The notes under the pieces were generated by a model. That model did no database searches. It had not been told where the DNA came from and saw only the letters and a list, made by a program, of their open reading frames with translations. From positions 130,195,132 to 130,259,131 of the forward strand of contig NC_067282.1 in assembly GCF_020740795.1 (NCBI RefSeq): DNA of 64,000 nucleotides, read 5' to 3'. Of this stretch, positions 25,201-36,600 are shown one piece after another. Source of the stretch: Apus apus (lineage: Eukaryota > Chordata > Aves > Apodiformes > Apodidae). A program made the translations under genes and the position numbers. Positions within the stretch are counted from its first letter, which is position 1. Each line of letters opens with the position of its first letter.

Positions 25201-28200
25201 TATGTGCTCAGTATTTTTTGCAAGCATATATTTCACACCGAAGTTGAACCTCAGTTTCAAACATTGGTTATCCCCACCTTATTTTTAAAATGGAATCCTA
25301 GATTTGTAATTCTGTCTTTCCTGTCTTTTCAATAAGCTGTTAGTAGGCTAAAACCACTTAGGATATTTCTTTGATCTATAAAGGTTACCTAGCTTGGTTT
25401 TTTTTTGTGGAAGCTGATTGGTATTTTCAGGATGTGAAATGTGTAATCCCAGTGACCCAGGAAAAGAAAACTTGGTGTGGTATTTCTTACAACTATATGT
25501 AACAACTGGAATATGCAGAACTCAACAAACTTCAGACTCTCAACAAACTCTCTGACAAGACAGGAATGCCATCTGAAATACATATGTATTTTTGGAGAGG
25601 TGAACTTTACATGCCCTTATTTCAAATTAATTTGTAGACTTACAGCTTAAAAGTTTGGGGTAATGTCTTTTGTCCCTTTGGTATGAGTCTGTGTTTCCCA
25701 TATTCTAAAATAGCTTAGAGAAGGTTTATGGTAAGTGTGCCTTGAGAATTAAGTCTTTGATTTTCCATCTGAATATTCAATATTATTCAATAACATTTTT
25801 TCAATAACAGTTTTTCAATAACAATTACTCAATAACACTTGATAATGTTGACTGAAGTTCACCAAACTTTGAGCAAATATTGAAGCTGTTTTCAAGTAGT
25901 GTAACATATTTTTCAAAAATCATTTTTAAGCACTACAGGAAGCTTGTAAAGAACAGAATGGATTCTATGCTCAGTTCTCCAAACTCTTTCCAATACGGGT
26001 GATATCCTACCTTATGCTACCATATACACTACCAGTGGAGTCTGCTTACTCGGTTGCTTTACGGTGAGGAATTTTTAATTTTAGAATTACTATACTTCTG
26101 GAAATTTACTCATTGAGAGCTTATTTAGTGTTGTGTGCATTCTGGTTCTCTAGAGTTCAAATGGTCCAGAGACCATTATTTCTACCCATGTAACGCATCC
26201 TACTAAAGCTTCTCTAGTCTAAGGCTAGACAAGGAAACACATTAAGAAGACTCCTAAACAATTTACTCTTATTACTATTAACTGTCTCATAATTGCTTGA
26301 AAGAAGCAGCCTGAATTGTGTTTTCCAGAGGCACATTTTTTATTGCTGTTATTCTATTCTGCAGTGGTATTTGAACTCTATTCATGTAGTTCTTGTACTT
26401 TAGCTTTTTTTAAAATCAGGAGTGAAATCCAGTTTTCACTCACCATATAACTTTTCTTACCAGTTTTGTTTGGGTTGACTGAAAGTTGTGGTCTTGAAAC
26501 TGGGCTTAGTTTTATGTTTTTCAATTCTCATGAGGGTTAAATGATGTTATATGTGTGCACCATTAACACTAAACTTTGTTTGCTTAAGAAAATTCTAGTT
26601 GTTAAACAGCAGATGTCATTACTGTCTTCAGAAAATACTTGAGAAGTCAAATGTTCTGTAAAAGAGTCACACAGAACTCCAGTAAAGTATTTTGTTTCTG
26701 TGCCATTCAGTGTGGTGCTTCTGTGCTGTTTTCTGGTGGATGGGGAGGAGGCAAGTTTCAGCACAAATTTATTGTGGGTTTTTGCCCCTCGTTCACCTCT
26801 GGCGTAGCTGACTTCTGTTAGGAGGATAACAAGGAAAAAAACTACATTTGTGATACTGCTCTTTCTGCCTGCTATTTGTTTTTCCATTTTGCTTTTCTTT
26901 TGTTCTTCCTTTCCCACCTCGCTCTAAACTGAGCAGGAAGTTCCTGCCACACAGTTCTCAGAGACAGGAATTCTTTGCAGGCTTCCTAATAATTGGTCAT
27001 GAGGTGTAGAACACACATACCTGTCCACTGATCAGCATAGATCAGAGATGCAGTGGTCTGTGCTGCTTTTTTTCTTAGTTTGGAGAGAAGTGAGTGGAGT
27101 AGATGGAAATTTAGAGAGTCTGGGAAGACTTGGAGGCTTTGGTGGGGGAGTTAACTTGGGGAGAATGAAAGCTGCTATCTTGTTGGCTGTCAGACATAAG
27201 AATATAATGCAGATGGTATCTATTACCTACAAAACAACAAGTGTATTTTGGTTTGGATTGTAGGTTAGTGAACTGGTTTCCTGACATGCCTGCTGATGTT
27301 CGATGGATGCAAGAGCAGTTCTGTCGAATTGCTGGTACAGTTTTTTCCCATGCTAAGAGCAAGCTGTTCTGCATATCCAGGTAAAGTGGGGTGCTGCTGC
27401 ATGCAAACAATGCATTTTTAGGAGTTGTCTTTTTTGTCAGAGCTTCAAGTACTTACAAGTTTGTTTCTTCAAATGGGATTTAATAATTTTCTTAAAGGTA
27501 ACACAAAACGGTTCTTACTGCTTCCAATCCTTAGCATTATTTAAGTATGTTTTCTGGTGTTTCTTGTTGATCACTGATCATTTTGTACCTGAAGAGGTGT
27601 TGCATGTTGGTAGGCTTGTGCTTTTTGGGGATGGGTTAGAGCAGGCACTCTGTTTCTTCTCCACAGCAGCTGGAGCATTTGGGAAGAAAAGAGGAGGAAA
27701 AGGTTGCTCAAGATATTCTAAATCAGAGGTAGCAGGTAGGAACTAGAAAACATTTGGGAGAAAGACTGCATTCTTGGGAGTCTGGACAGGAGAGGCTGTA
27801 AGAGTTGAGAAATTGCTGAATGTGAAGGACCATCTTGAAAGATAGTTGGAAAGAAGTAAGATAAAAATAGGAAAAATGATAGGAACCTCTTTTTGTGGAA
27901 GAGAAACCTCTACTCTAACCTGGTTGTAAGTAGCTTCATTATGCTTCTCTTTTGAAGCTCATGTGAGATTTAGCCTTTCAGATTTTTTTACTTCTGTTAC
28001 ATTTTGTAGCATTATGTGCATAGAGGAATAGGTGAGCTCATCTCAATTGGAATTTAAGAATGCCTTTCACTTTTTACTGAGCAGTGTAGTATTTGCCCAG
28101 GGAGCTCTGCAAACTTTCACAGAATGAATACAACCAATCATCAGGTTAGTTTTTCCTGCGAACGAATGGACTTATTGCTGGAAGAGAGCTGCACAGCCAC

Positions 28201-29848
28201 CTCAGAGCAGTGCTGTAAGTAGAGAAACAGAGGCTCTCTCTGAGGTCCAAATGCTTGTAAACAAACTCCTGAGATCTGGTCTGAAAAAGCATAAATCCAA
28301 AATCCAGACTTAAGCAGAGTAGGTCATATCTATTTTACTGTAATTTTTCTGCTATTCGTCTCGACTCCTGGAGTTGCTGAGTATGAGGTAGAAGTGGAAG
28401 AGAAATCAGCCCAGAAACCTATTAAGAGTGAACAGAATTCTTAACTGCTTCATAAAAGCTTTCTAAAGATAGTGGTAGCACTGGAGACTAATAACTGCAG
28501 CAGTCATTTCAATTAAAGCATTGACATGTTCTATATGCAGGGCATTTTTAAATTAAAATGAAAAATATCCTTTTATTTAAGCCAAGAGTCCTTGAGCTTT
28601 TATATTCCTGTTTATAGCAATAAAGTTAGGCAAGGGGGAAGACGAGAAGTACTATTTTTTGTCCTGGCATCAGAACTGCAGGTTTGATAGGACTGAGAAG
28701 AACTGCTCCTCATTAAAAACTTGGCTAGGGTCTGTATTGGCATTGTGAAAGATCAAATTCACAAACTCCATCCCTTAGAAGTACAGAATAGTCACAGAAT
28801 CACTGAATGGTTTGGGTTAGAAGGGACCTTAAATAAATCTAGTTCCAGCCCCCTGCAAATTATTTGTCCTCTGATCTGACTGCAGAAAAGCTGGAGAGGG
28901 ACTTTTTAAAGGGCGTGTAGTGGTACGACAAGGGGAACAGTTTCAGGCTGAAAGAGGGCAGATTTAGAATAGATATTAGTGAGAAACTCTTTAGTTTCTC
29001 ATCACCACTAACCTGGTGATTCTGGTGCTGTTTTGGAGTGTAGGAAAGTTCTGTTCCAGCTGCTCAGCTTGGTGATAGCTACCTGGTTGTAAAGCAGAAT
29101 GCAGATACAGCATCTAGGGAGTTGGACAGCTATATTTGTTACTCAGACTATGAACACTGAGACTATTCTTGTTAATGTTCAGTTAGTGCTGTGATTGGAA
29201 AACTGAAACATATTCCAAGTGGATAGCTGGGGGGACATCAGCATTATTTAAGAGGTAATGTACAAAATGGGCCTGCCCTTCTGAGCTCATCAGAATGATG
29301 TGACTTTTAATATAACTATTTTGTACTTCATTCTGAGGACAACACATAATGACTGTGTACCCCTTCCTCTAGATATGATTGTTTCAGGTATTTTTTTCCT
29401 GTTGTCCCATATCCTAACCCACTAAATACATTTATAATTAACAGCTTTCCTCTAGTGTTCTACCTCATATGAAGTTTCCTTGTCAGATAGATAAACAGCA
29501 ATGAAACAGTAATGAAGCACTAATTACCACTTTTTCTGTTTGCTTTTTTTAAACAGGAAAGGCAGCTTTGCATCACTAAGAAAATGTCAAACAGTCCCAT
29601 CTGCTATGGAATTTCATTCTTCATACTGCCACCTTAAAATGCCTCACTCTTCTGCTGACCTTGACACCTGGCTCTGGGAATCATCCTGCTTCATGCACTC
29701 AGCTATGCAAAATGCTTCTGCTAACAGGCAGGAGCCTGCAGATTTAAACTCCTATCCTAGTTTTCTCCCAAATTCTGATGAGTCTGGGTTGGAAATAGAT
29801 TATGACTCTTCCTCAGAGGCAAGCTTTCAAACTGCTCCAGAGTATTAA
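12383..29848 (+). CDS. PNPLA3: PNPLA3-type patatin-like phospholipase, nine coding exons, 505 aa
   Basis: Lipid-droplet/ER acylglycerol hydrolase and acyltransferase family (PNPLA2/3/5 clade). Coding exons: 12383-12569, 18186-18418, 19116-19181, 21907-22116, 22576-22636, 24722-24940, 25931-26063, 27264-27380, 29557-29848. These sum to 1518 nt and keep frame at every junction. The patatin domain (about residues 9-180) has the oxyanion-type GCGFLG at 14-19, nucleophile Ser47 in GASAG (45-49) and Asp166 in VDGG, a complete Ser-Asp dyad. The start context is gccgccATG. The sequence [16 protein letters not shown] (153-168) and the adjacent SAMM50 point to PNPLA3 rather than PNPLA2, although 505 aa is nearer the human PNPLA2 length (504) than human PNPLA3 (481). 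Residue 148 is Val. The last exon encodes a divergent Ser/acidic tail. All introns are GT-AG, with a weak donor in intron 4. An unduplicated PNPLA3/PNPLA5 ancestor is the main alternative name. Confidence 0.93.
14835..14995 (+). mobile_element. CR1: CR1 fragment in PNPLA3 intron 1
   Basis: Decayed CR1 3' region. 'gcagatacaggctgaaacat' is followed by the [20 protein letters not shown] 'gtgcccagagaggctgtggg' and 'cttccatcctgggaggtgtt'. No octamer tail remains. Confidence 0.7.
15013..15076. repeat. Duplicated 16-mer followed by CA/TA microsatellite
   Basis: 'acaaaactaagtgtgt' occurs twice in tandem and leads directly into (AC)n then (AT)n. Confidence 0.85.
19182..21906 (+). other. PNPLA3 intron 3
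   Basis: 2.7-kb intron (gtaagt ... ttgcag). Nothing beyond unique AT-rich sequence was recognised. Confidence 0.7.
25774..25842. repeat. Short tandem repeat of a TTCAATAACA-like unit
   Basis: Four to five imperfect copies of about 14 bp around 'ttcaataaca', in PNPLA3 intron 6 about 90 bp before exon 7. Confidence 0.7.
28792..28860 (-). mobile_element. CR1: CR1 3'-terminal fragment, minus orientation
   Basis: 'tcacagaatcactgaatgg' followed by 'tttgggttagaagggacc' is the reverse complement of a CR1 3' end. Confidence 0.75.
28884..28998 (+). mobile_element. CR1: CR1 internal fragment, plus orientation
   Basis: 'gctggagagggactttttaa', then a tract equivalent to the RTRGNG block ('ggtacgacaaggggaacag') and 'gcagatttagaatagatat', as in the CR1 C-terminal coding region. 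It lies about 25 bp from the minus-strand piece. Confidence 0.7.
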
Positions 29849-31841
29849 TTTGGAAGCAGGTTCCACAGTTTCCAAAATTCTAATTTGGCAGAGAAATATA
29901 AATCCTAAAGGACGAGAGATGACTTTGTTTATTGCCAATAAGTCTCAGAAAATTATTTGTTTACAGCTTCCTGACAAGTCTGCCTTGGGAATTGTACTGT
30001 TTTAAGGATTCTAAAAACAGTGGCTGCTATACTAAGTAACAGACTGCAATTCTGTTGAAGCACCAGCTCAATCAGCTGTAGTAAACAGTGTCTCTCTGGA
30101 AATAATAAAAAAAAAATTACTTTCAGCATAAAAGTGTTAATTCTCTGAACAGATTGTTAGAAAAACAAGAAGGAAAACAAAAGCTTTAAAAAAATAGAAT
30201 TCTTAACAATATTATGTGTTAGGATGACTTTTATAGCACTTAAATGAAATTGGACATTTACTTCTTAAAGGAAGACACAGAAATGGGCTTTTCAGTGGCC
30301 TCCAGTGTCTGTTTGCCTTATGTTTGAACATACTGTTGTGTTTATGGAAAAGTTGTCTGCAAGAGATGCTGTAGGAACAGTATTATTATAGGTTGTGTGT
30401 GTATTCCATGGTTCATATTATGTCTCCTTTCTGGCTATTTCCCTTTTTAAATACTTTAAGGGAAAAAGACTTAAATGGGACACACTCCCCTGAAGTGTAA
30501 ACAGGTAGTTTTTGTGATTTTTAGAGGACTTTTTTTGTCCTCTAAATGAGGTCCTAATACTTGACTAAGTATTGAAAAGTAGGTAAAATAGTGACTGTGA
30601 TTAGTAGCAAATAGTAATTTGAGATGCTGTTAAGCTTGACAGAAGATGCTGTACATTGATTTTTTTCTTAACAAGTGATGGTTGATGTTTAGGTTTTCTC
30701 TCTAATCACTGCCCAATCATTCTCAATTATTTTTTTTTTACCCTTCAACTTGAGATTTTTCTTCCTTTCTTCCCTCTTGCTAAAGAAGTGATGAAAAAAA
30801 GGAGTCCCTCCTGTCTCAGTGAGGTATGATAACCCAAAGGATGTTTTTCAAGTCTGATTGTTAGAAGAAGCAAATGTGTAAGACTTAGGGGAAGCATCAA
30901 TATCCAGGGAGATAAAGAATGGGCTGAAAGTTACACAAAGCACATCTGTGATGAGTGTTTTCAAGCACTTTGCACTGCAAAGGTTCTGCATAATTTGCAA
31001 GTTTAAGAAAGGCAGCTCATTAGTATATGAACACTTCAGGAGAAGTAAATACTTCTGAAGACTTCACTAGTCTCTTGGTGTTTTGTTATCAAGTCCTGTA
31101 TCTTTTTTTTTAAAGTGGAAGGAAACTGTGATGGCTTTTAAGTCATGCTTGTGCACGTGTTTGGGGGCAGGCATGTGACATTTGAAGGCTACTCATTTGT
31201 GCAACTTGGGTGCAGCCCTGGGCAGAGGTTATAGATGCTGATTGAGAGTATCTTTGGGTAAGGAGAAGCAGTGATTAGATTGTGATGCTCAGAAGAGGCA
31301 ACTTTGGCTTGTAAACTTTGGTATCCTGCAAAATGTAGCACTTGGGCGTTGGAGCAGCCTTGAAGCAGCTTCTCTGCTGTGATTTCCCTAAGCTTGAAGT
31401 GCTGAATTTTACAACATGAAAATTGATTTTAGAATGGTGGAAGACAGGGGAGAAAGTGTCGAGCTATCCATTTCCACACTACAGAAGACTGGTGCTATTT
31501 TACTTCAACCCTTTTTCATTTCTTCTCTGTATGTATCTTCAGATTTGCAAGAAAAGTTGGAAATGTTACTCTTAACTACAGTTAAAAGACACCAGATCTG
31601 TTTTATATTGTTAAAACTTTCTATAACTTAATTTTATATTGTTCTGCAAAGTGATAAGTCTTACCAGCATGTTTTAAACAGGAATGCCAAGTTTTGCTTC
31701 CTTTATGTACTGGCATAGTTCCATGGACTTAAAATGTAAATCTACCTTAGCCACTTCTGTTGTGCACAGCTCCGCTTTTTCTCCTTTTTTTCTAAAATAA
31801 AAAGACAATTATCTTCTGTTACCACGTTTCTTTCTTGAGTA
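29849..31841 (+). other. PNPLA3 3' UTR and downstream spacer
   Basis: After the stop codon, candidate poly(A) signals AATAAA lie at 30,104-30,109, giving a short 3' UTR of about 0.28 kb, and at 31,796-31,801, giving a long UTR of about 2 kb. No other gene is seen. Confidence 0.5.
30104..30109 (+). terminator. Candidate PNPLA3 poly(A) signal
   Basis: Canonical AATAAA 256 nt after the stop codon, followed by an A run. Which site is used cannot be told from sequence. Confidence 0.5.
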
Positions 31842-32441
31842 TGTCACCGTTTGACTCAGGTCCGACAGCAATGCTCTCGATCTCCTCCCCCTCCCACCCA
31901 GGTAGGGAAGGAGAGAGAGAAAAAGAGAGAGACTTGGCTGGATTGAAAACTAAACCACACAGCTTTAAACACTAATGATATGAGAGAATATACACTATTA
32001 TATACAAATATGTTCAGATATGTGCAAGAGCCTCTCGCCTCCCCCCACCCCCAGCAACTCCCACAGCATCTCCTGAGCTGGAACAGTCCTGAGAAATCCC
32101 GGAGCTGCTGGAGAGAGCACAGAGTGATGAGGGTCAGGAGAGCTCGAGCCTGGGGGTCTGTGATCTCTGACCTTCCTCTGAGCTTACGTAGATACATGGA
32201 ATGGAATCTCTCTGGCCAGTTTTGCTGTCTGTCTAATTCAGCCTCCTACAGGGGATCATGGATCTCCCCATAGTGTCTGAGCTGGCAGAGTGAAGGTGCC
32301 ACCTTGAACCCCAGCAGTTAGAAAAACATTCCACTGTTACCAGCCTTAGTCAGAAGGCTCTGTGACTAGTTAAAAGAAAGCTTACTGAAGGAAAGAAAAA
32401 CAATCAGTAAAATTGGCTTCATCCTGGCTCAAACCAGGACA
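31842..32441 (-). mobile_element. Solo LTR of an avian endogenous retrovirus
   Basis: Read on the minus strand, it begins TGTCCTGGTTTGAGCC and ends GTCAAACGGTGACA, a 600-bp TG...CA unit. Toward its end it has 'tttaaagctgtgtggttt' and a C/T-rich tract, as in a common bird LTR family I recognise. No coding region, primer-binding site or polypurine tract is visible at either end, and no convincing target-site duplication is seen, so this is an old solo LTR. Confidence 0.75.
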
Positions 32442-32728
32442 CAGTGGCAAGTCCCAGGGAAATGAGAGCAGCTGAGCTAGAGAGAAAGATATTTTTGTAT
32501 CTCATAAAAAGTTTTAGTTCATTAAAAACAAGCTTGTTTCAAGTGGGAAGATACAGAATGTCCTGAAAATCTGGAACACTGAACACTGTTCAAACTCAGA
32601 AGAGATGGTGGGTCAGTCTCCTGAATGTGACATTCATAGGTTTTAAATTCCTATTCTGCCTAGTTCGGGCCTGAGAGCTGGGTCTTGGCCTCCTGCATCC
32701 AAGTAACCACTTTCATCTCTGAATCAAT
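32442..32728. other. Spacer between two LTR-like segments
   Basis: About 290 bp. It has no retroviral protein frame and no polypurine tract next to the LTR. Origin not recognised. Confidence 0.4.
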
Positions 32729-33056
32729 GGGCATGCATGTTTCTCTCTCTTGCCCCACTACAACAACAACAACAAAGTTTCCTTTGGATTAGACCAGTTT
32801 TCCAGTTAAAAAAATGCTCCACAGAAAAATTTTTGACCAGCTCCTGGTGGGTTGTGGCTACATTAGTGGATGGTCCTGTGACTGCTTCGCCTGACCTCTT
32901 GCAGGGCATGCAACCTTGAAGACCCAGTGGTTAGAAAACCACTGCCTTATCAGCTCTAGTTAGAATAGGCTGTGACTCGTTAAAAGCTCACTGAAGGAAA
33001 AAAAAAAACCCATGAGTAAAAGGAAAATGGGCTTCACCCTGGCTCAAACCAGGACA
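32729..33056 (-). mobile_element. Second, related LTR-like end, minus orientation
   Basis: On the minus strand it starts TGTCCTGGTTTGAGCC like the neighbouring LTR. It shares the following landmarks (the 'ttccttcagt' block, a 'gtcacagcct'-like block, a 'ctaac.....gggt' block) for about 170 bp, then diverges. It contains a (CAA)n run at 32,760. Left boundary uncertain. Confidence 0.6.
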
Positions 33057-33650
33057 GAGCGTGATGGCCCCATGTGCTGACTTCCCTGAACGTTCAGACA
33101 GGGTTCCGGGGCGCGGGTGGGACGAGCGGGTCCCTCGCTGCCGACTTCGGGGCGGCTGGTTCCCGCTCCCCGCCTCTTCCGGGGCCGGGCCGGGGCTGCC
33201 TGCCATGGCCGCCCCCGTGCTGCGGCCCTGAGCGCCCGCACCGCCCCGCACCAGCCCCGCACCGCCCCGCTCCTCCCGCCCGCCGCCATGGGCACGGTGC
33301 ACGCCCGGGTAAGCGCCGGGGGGGCGGCGGGAGGGAGCGCAGCAGCCGCGGACGTGCCCGCCCCCCGCGCCGGGCCCTGCCCGCCCCCCCCACCAAGGGC
33401 GTCCTGCGACCTTCGGGCCGGGCCGGGGACGCGGGGCGAGCCCCGGCCGCGCTGCTTGGCCCGCGGCGGGAGCGGGGGGGCGGGCGGGCTGCTGCGCCCC
33501 GGGGGCCGTGCGGCCGCACGGCGGGGCAGCCCGGCCGGGGATCGCCGTCCTGCGGCGGCGGGGAGGGGAGCCCCTGGGTTTGTTGTTGCTCGGAGAGGCC
33601 TCCTGGGCCTCACCGGCCTGCAGCGCTCGGACCTCGAGTTGGAGGCCTGT
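33057..33650. promoter_or_regulatory. CpG island / SAMM50 promoter
   Basis: CpG-dense tract starting where the LTR-like segment stops and ending where a CR1 insertion begins at 33,637. It encloses exon 1 and the first 330 bp of intron 1. No TATA box; GC-box-like 'ccgccccgc' repeats lie at about 33,241-33,270. Confidence 0.85.
33205..33231 (+). CDS. Possible upstream ORF in SAMM50 leader (8 codons)
   Basis: ATG in a strong context (gccATGG) opens an 8-codon frame ending in TGA, 56 nt before the SAMM50 ATG. It is a translated uORF only if transcription starts upstream of it, which the sequence does not show. Confidence 0.35.
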   Translation: MAAPVLRP

Positions 33651-36600
33651 GACTAGGGGAGTCCCTCAGGGGTCGGTACTGGGACCGGTGCTGTTCAACA
33701 TCTTCATCAGCGACCCGGATGAGGGTACAGAATGTACTCTCAGCAAGTTTGCTGATGACACCAAGCTGGGAGGAGTGGCTGACACACCAGAAGGCTGTGC
33801 TGCCATTCAGTGAGACCTGGACAGGCTGGAGAGTTGGGCAGGGAGAAACTTGATGAAATTCAACAAGGGCAAGTGCAGAGTCTTGCATCTGGGGAAGAAC
33901 AACCCCATGTACCAGTACAGGTTAGGGGCTGACCTGCTGGAGAGCAGGGTAGGAGAAAGGGACCTGGGGTCCTGGTGGACAGGAGGATGACCATGAGCCA
34001 GCAATGTGCCCCTGTGGCCAAGAAGGCCAATGGCATCCTGGGGTGCATTAGAAAGGGGGTGGTTAGTAGATCAAGAGAGGTTCTTGTCCCCTCTATTCTG
34101 CCTTGGTGAGGCCACATCTGGAATATTGTGTCCAGTTCTGGGCCTCTCAGTTCAAGAAGGACAGGGAACTGCTTGAAAGAGTCCAGTGCAGAGCCACAAA
34201 GATGATGAAGGGAGTGGAACATCTCCCTGATGAGGAAAGGCTGAGGGAGCTGGGTCTCTTTAGCTTGGGGAAGAGGAGACTGAGGGGCGACCTCATCAGT
34301 GTTTACAAATATGTTAAGGGTGAGTGTCAGGAGGATGGAGTTAAGCTTTTTTCAGTGATGTCTAGTGATAGGACAAGAGGCAATGGGTGCACACTGGAGC
34401 ATAGGAGGTTCCATGTGAATATCAGAAAAACTTCTTTCCCGTGAGAGTGACAGAGCCCTGGGACAGGCTGCCCAGAGAGGTTGTGGAGTCTCCTTCCCTG
34501 GAGACATTCAAAACCCGCCTGGACACGTTCCTGTGTGATGTGCTCTGTGTGACCCTGCTCTGGCAGGGGGGTTGGACTGGATGATCTTCAGAGGTCCCTT
34601 CCAACCCCTAACATCCTGTGATTCTGTGATCCTGGTGAGCAGAAGCCTAGGTCTCCTCAAGCTGCCTAACAACGTTGCTTCAAGGAGAGATGTCAAGATT
34701 TCAATGTTTGCTGCGGTAGGAGAAGAGGCAGCGGCCACAGTGGCAGCAGAGAAAGTGCGTCTTAAACATCAGAAAGTCATTTCAGAGCGTGCATTGGGAA
34801 GGCATTAGGTTTTCCCCGCCTCAAGGCTGTGTCAGAGAAGCATCTCTCCAGATATTTTCTGGGGAGGAGCCTGCCCTTGAACAGACTGTTCATGGCAAGG
34901 TGTAAGAGCCGTGCCTGCCAGGTTGTGAGAAAGCTGAGGTGTAAGAATGATCAGTGTCATCTAGGAAAGGTTGGTGGTGGTGTTGACTGTAAAGCAAAGG
35001 AATCAGTGCAAGTGTTAATTCAATTCGGTGAAATAGCCCGTGAATTTGACTACAACTGTTTCTGCCCTAAAGAAACCATGGGGAGCCTGCGTAGGGCTGT
35101 TTAAAACTGTGGTGCAGATAATTCAAGTATGATTAATGAGTGACTGACCTCTTTAGGGGCTAAGAATGGTCTGGATGATGCCTCAAGATCACACAGAGAA
35201 TAGCTCTTTTCTGTGAGCCTGGTGAAAACCAGCAGGCTGCTACCTAGTGTTTCATTAGACTGAGGAAGATGTTGCTGCAGGGGGCTGTTAGGACTAATGA
35301 CTAATTTCTATTTCCATTTTTCCCTCCCATGTTCTTAGTTTTGTATCTGTCTGTGGTATAAACTGTCGACAGTATTCTGTGGCTGTCTAGTGTTTCATGC
35401 TTGCCTGAGGATTACTGGGAGTGGGAGAGGATTCTGTCTTCATTTCACTTGATTCTGATATGTACCAGCAATTTACTACTCCAGCCAAACAGCTGGCCTT
35501 AAATAATGCAACAAGTGCTGTATTAGTGACTTAAGACTAAAAGTAGATTTCCTGAGTTATCCAATCCTGACCTCTGCTTTTGCAAGTAACCCTCTATTTG
35601 CCCATGCTGGAATCCATTATCTTTTGATAAGTCTTCTTTTAGGACTCTTTCAGTTATAGCAAATAAAGCCACGCTGTGCTGTAAACCAGTTGGATTAGAA
35701 TGTTTGCCTCTGCTGGAGAGGGCCAGAGGTTCTTGAGCATTCCTTGGAAGGATACTTTAAAAAGAAATGTAAAAATAGAAAAGCACATCAACAGACACAA
35801 AGCAAAAATAACATACTGAAAGCAACTTGCTTTGCTCTTTCATTGCTCACCATTCACACTCTTCTCCCTCCCAAAAACCCAAACTAAGTAGTGATACCCT
35901 GATTTTTAAAATTATTTTCCTTCTGAGGGTAGAATTCCTCTTTAACACAGGAAGCATACCTTAAAAATAAGTTTATTTTTGGAAGAGTGCAGAGTATTTT
36001 TGATAAATGATTCAACCTGGAAGCTATTCAGCTTTCATTAACAAGCAGGTAGGTAACAAGTGTGTGGGTAATTCCCCTCATTTTAATTCTTCTCTTTCAC
36101 CTTTTTCCTCTTGTAACCTGAGAGAGCATAGTGTCAAGAACCATAGGGTTTTTTTTCCTTGGCTAAAGGTCTAAATCACAAATTGTGTTCCCTATTGCAT
36201 GCAGTTTTCTTGTGTGGTTTCAGAGTTTGGAGCCTCTTCCAATGGGTGGGCCAGAGTTTGGTGGCTTGGGAGAGGAAGCTGAACTGGTTGAAGTCGAGCC
36301 TGAGGCCAAGCAGGAAATTCTCGAAAACAAAGATGTAAGTACCTGAACAACATCCTGATGGGTTTTTTTTCTGAGGATAAATGTTTTGCACACTTGCTTG
36401 GTTGTGTGTTTTTCCTAAGAGGACCTTCTAAACTAGGATTTGAGATGTGAAAGAATTAAATTTAGTCCTGTGAATTTAATCTGTTGTTGTCTAATTCCTG
36501 TTCTTTTTTTCCTTACCACGGGAGTTGTTATTAAAATTCAGCTCCGAGCTAATAGACCTCTTCCCAGCTGCTGCTTCCTCTTCTCTCTTGTAAGAGATTA

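Larger units (their letters stand above)
27381..29556 (+). other. PNPLA3 intron 8
   Basis: 2.2-kb intron between exons 8 and 9 (gtaaag ... aaacag). It contains two short CR1 fragments in opposite orientation (28,792-28,998). Confidence 0.75.

Noticed and set aside
31842-33056. A complete provirus between the two LTR-like ends
   Set aside because: The spacer is under 300 bp, without polypurine tract, primer-binding site or viral protein frame, and the LTR-like segments diverge after about 170 bp.
33044-33656. Long frames on both strands around SAMM50 exon 1
   Set aside because: Stop codons are rare in CpG-island sequence. The only supported coding part is the 7-codon exon 1.
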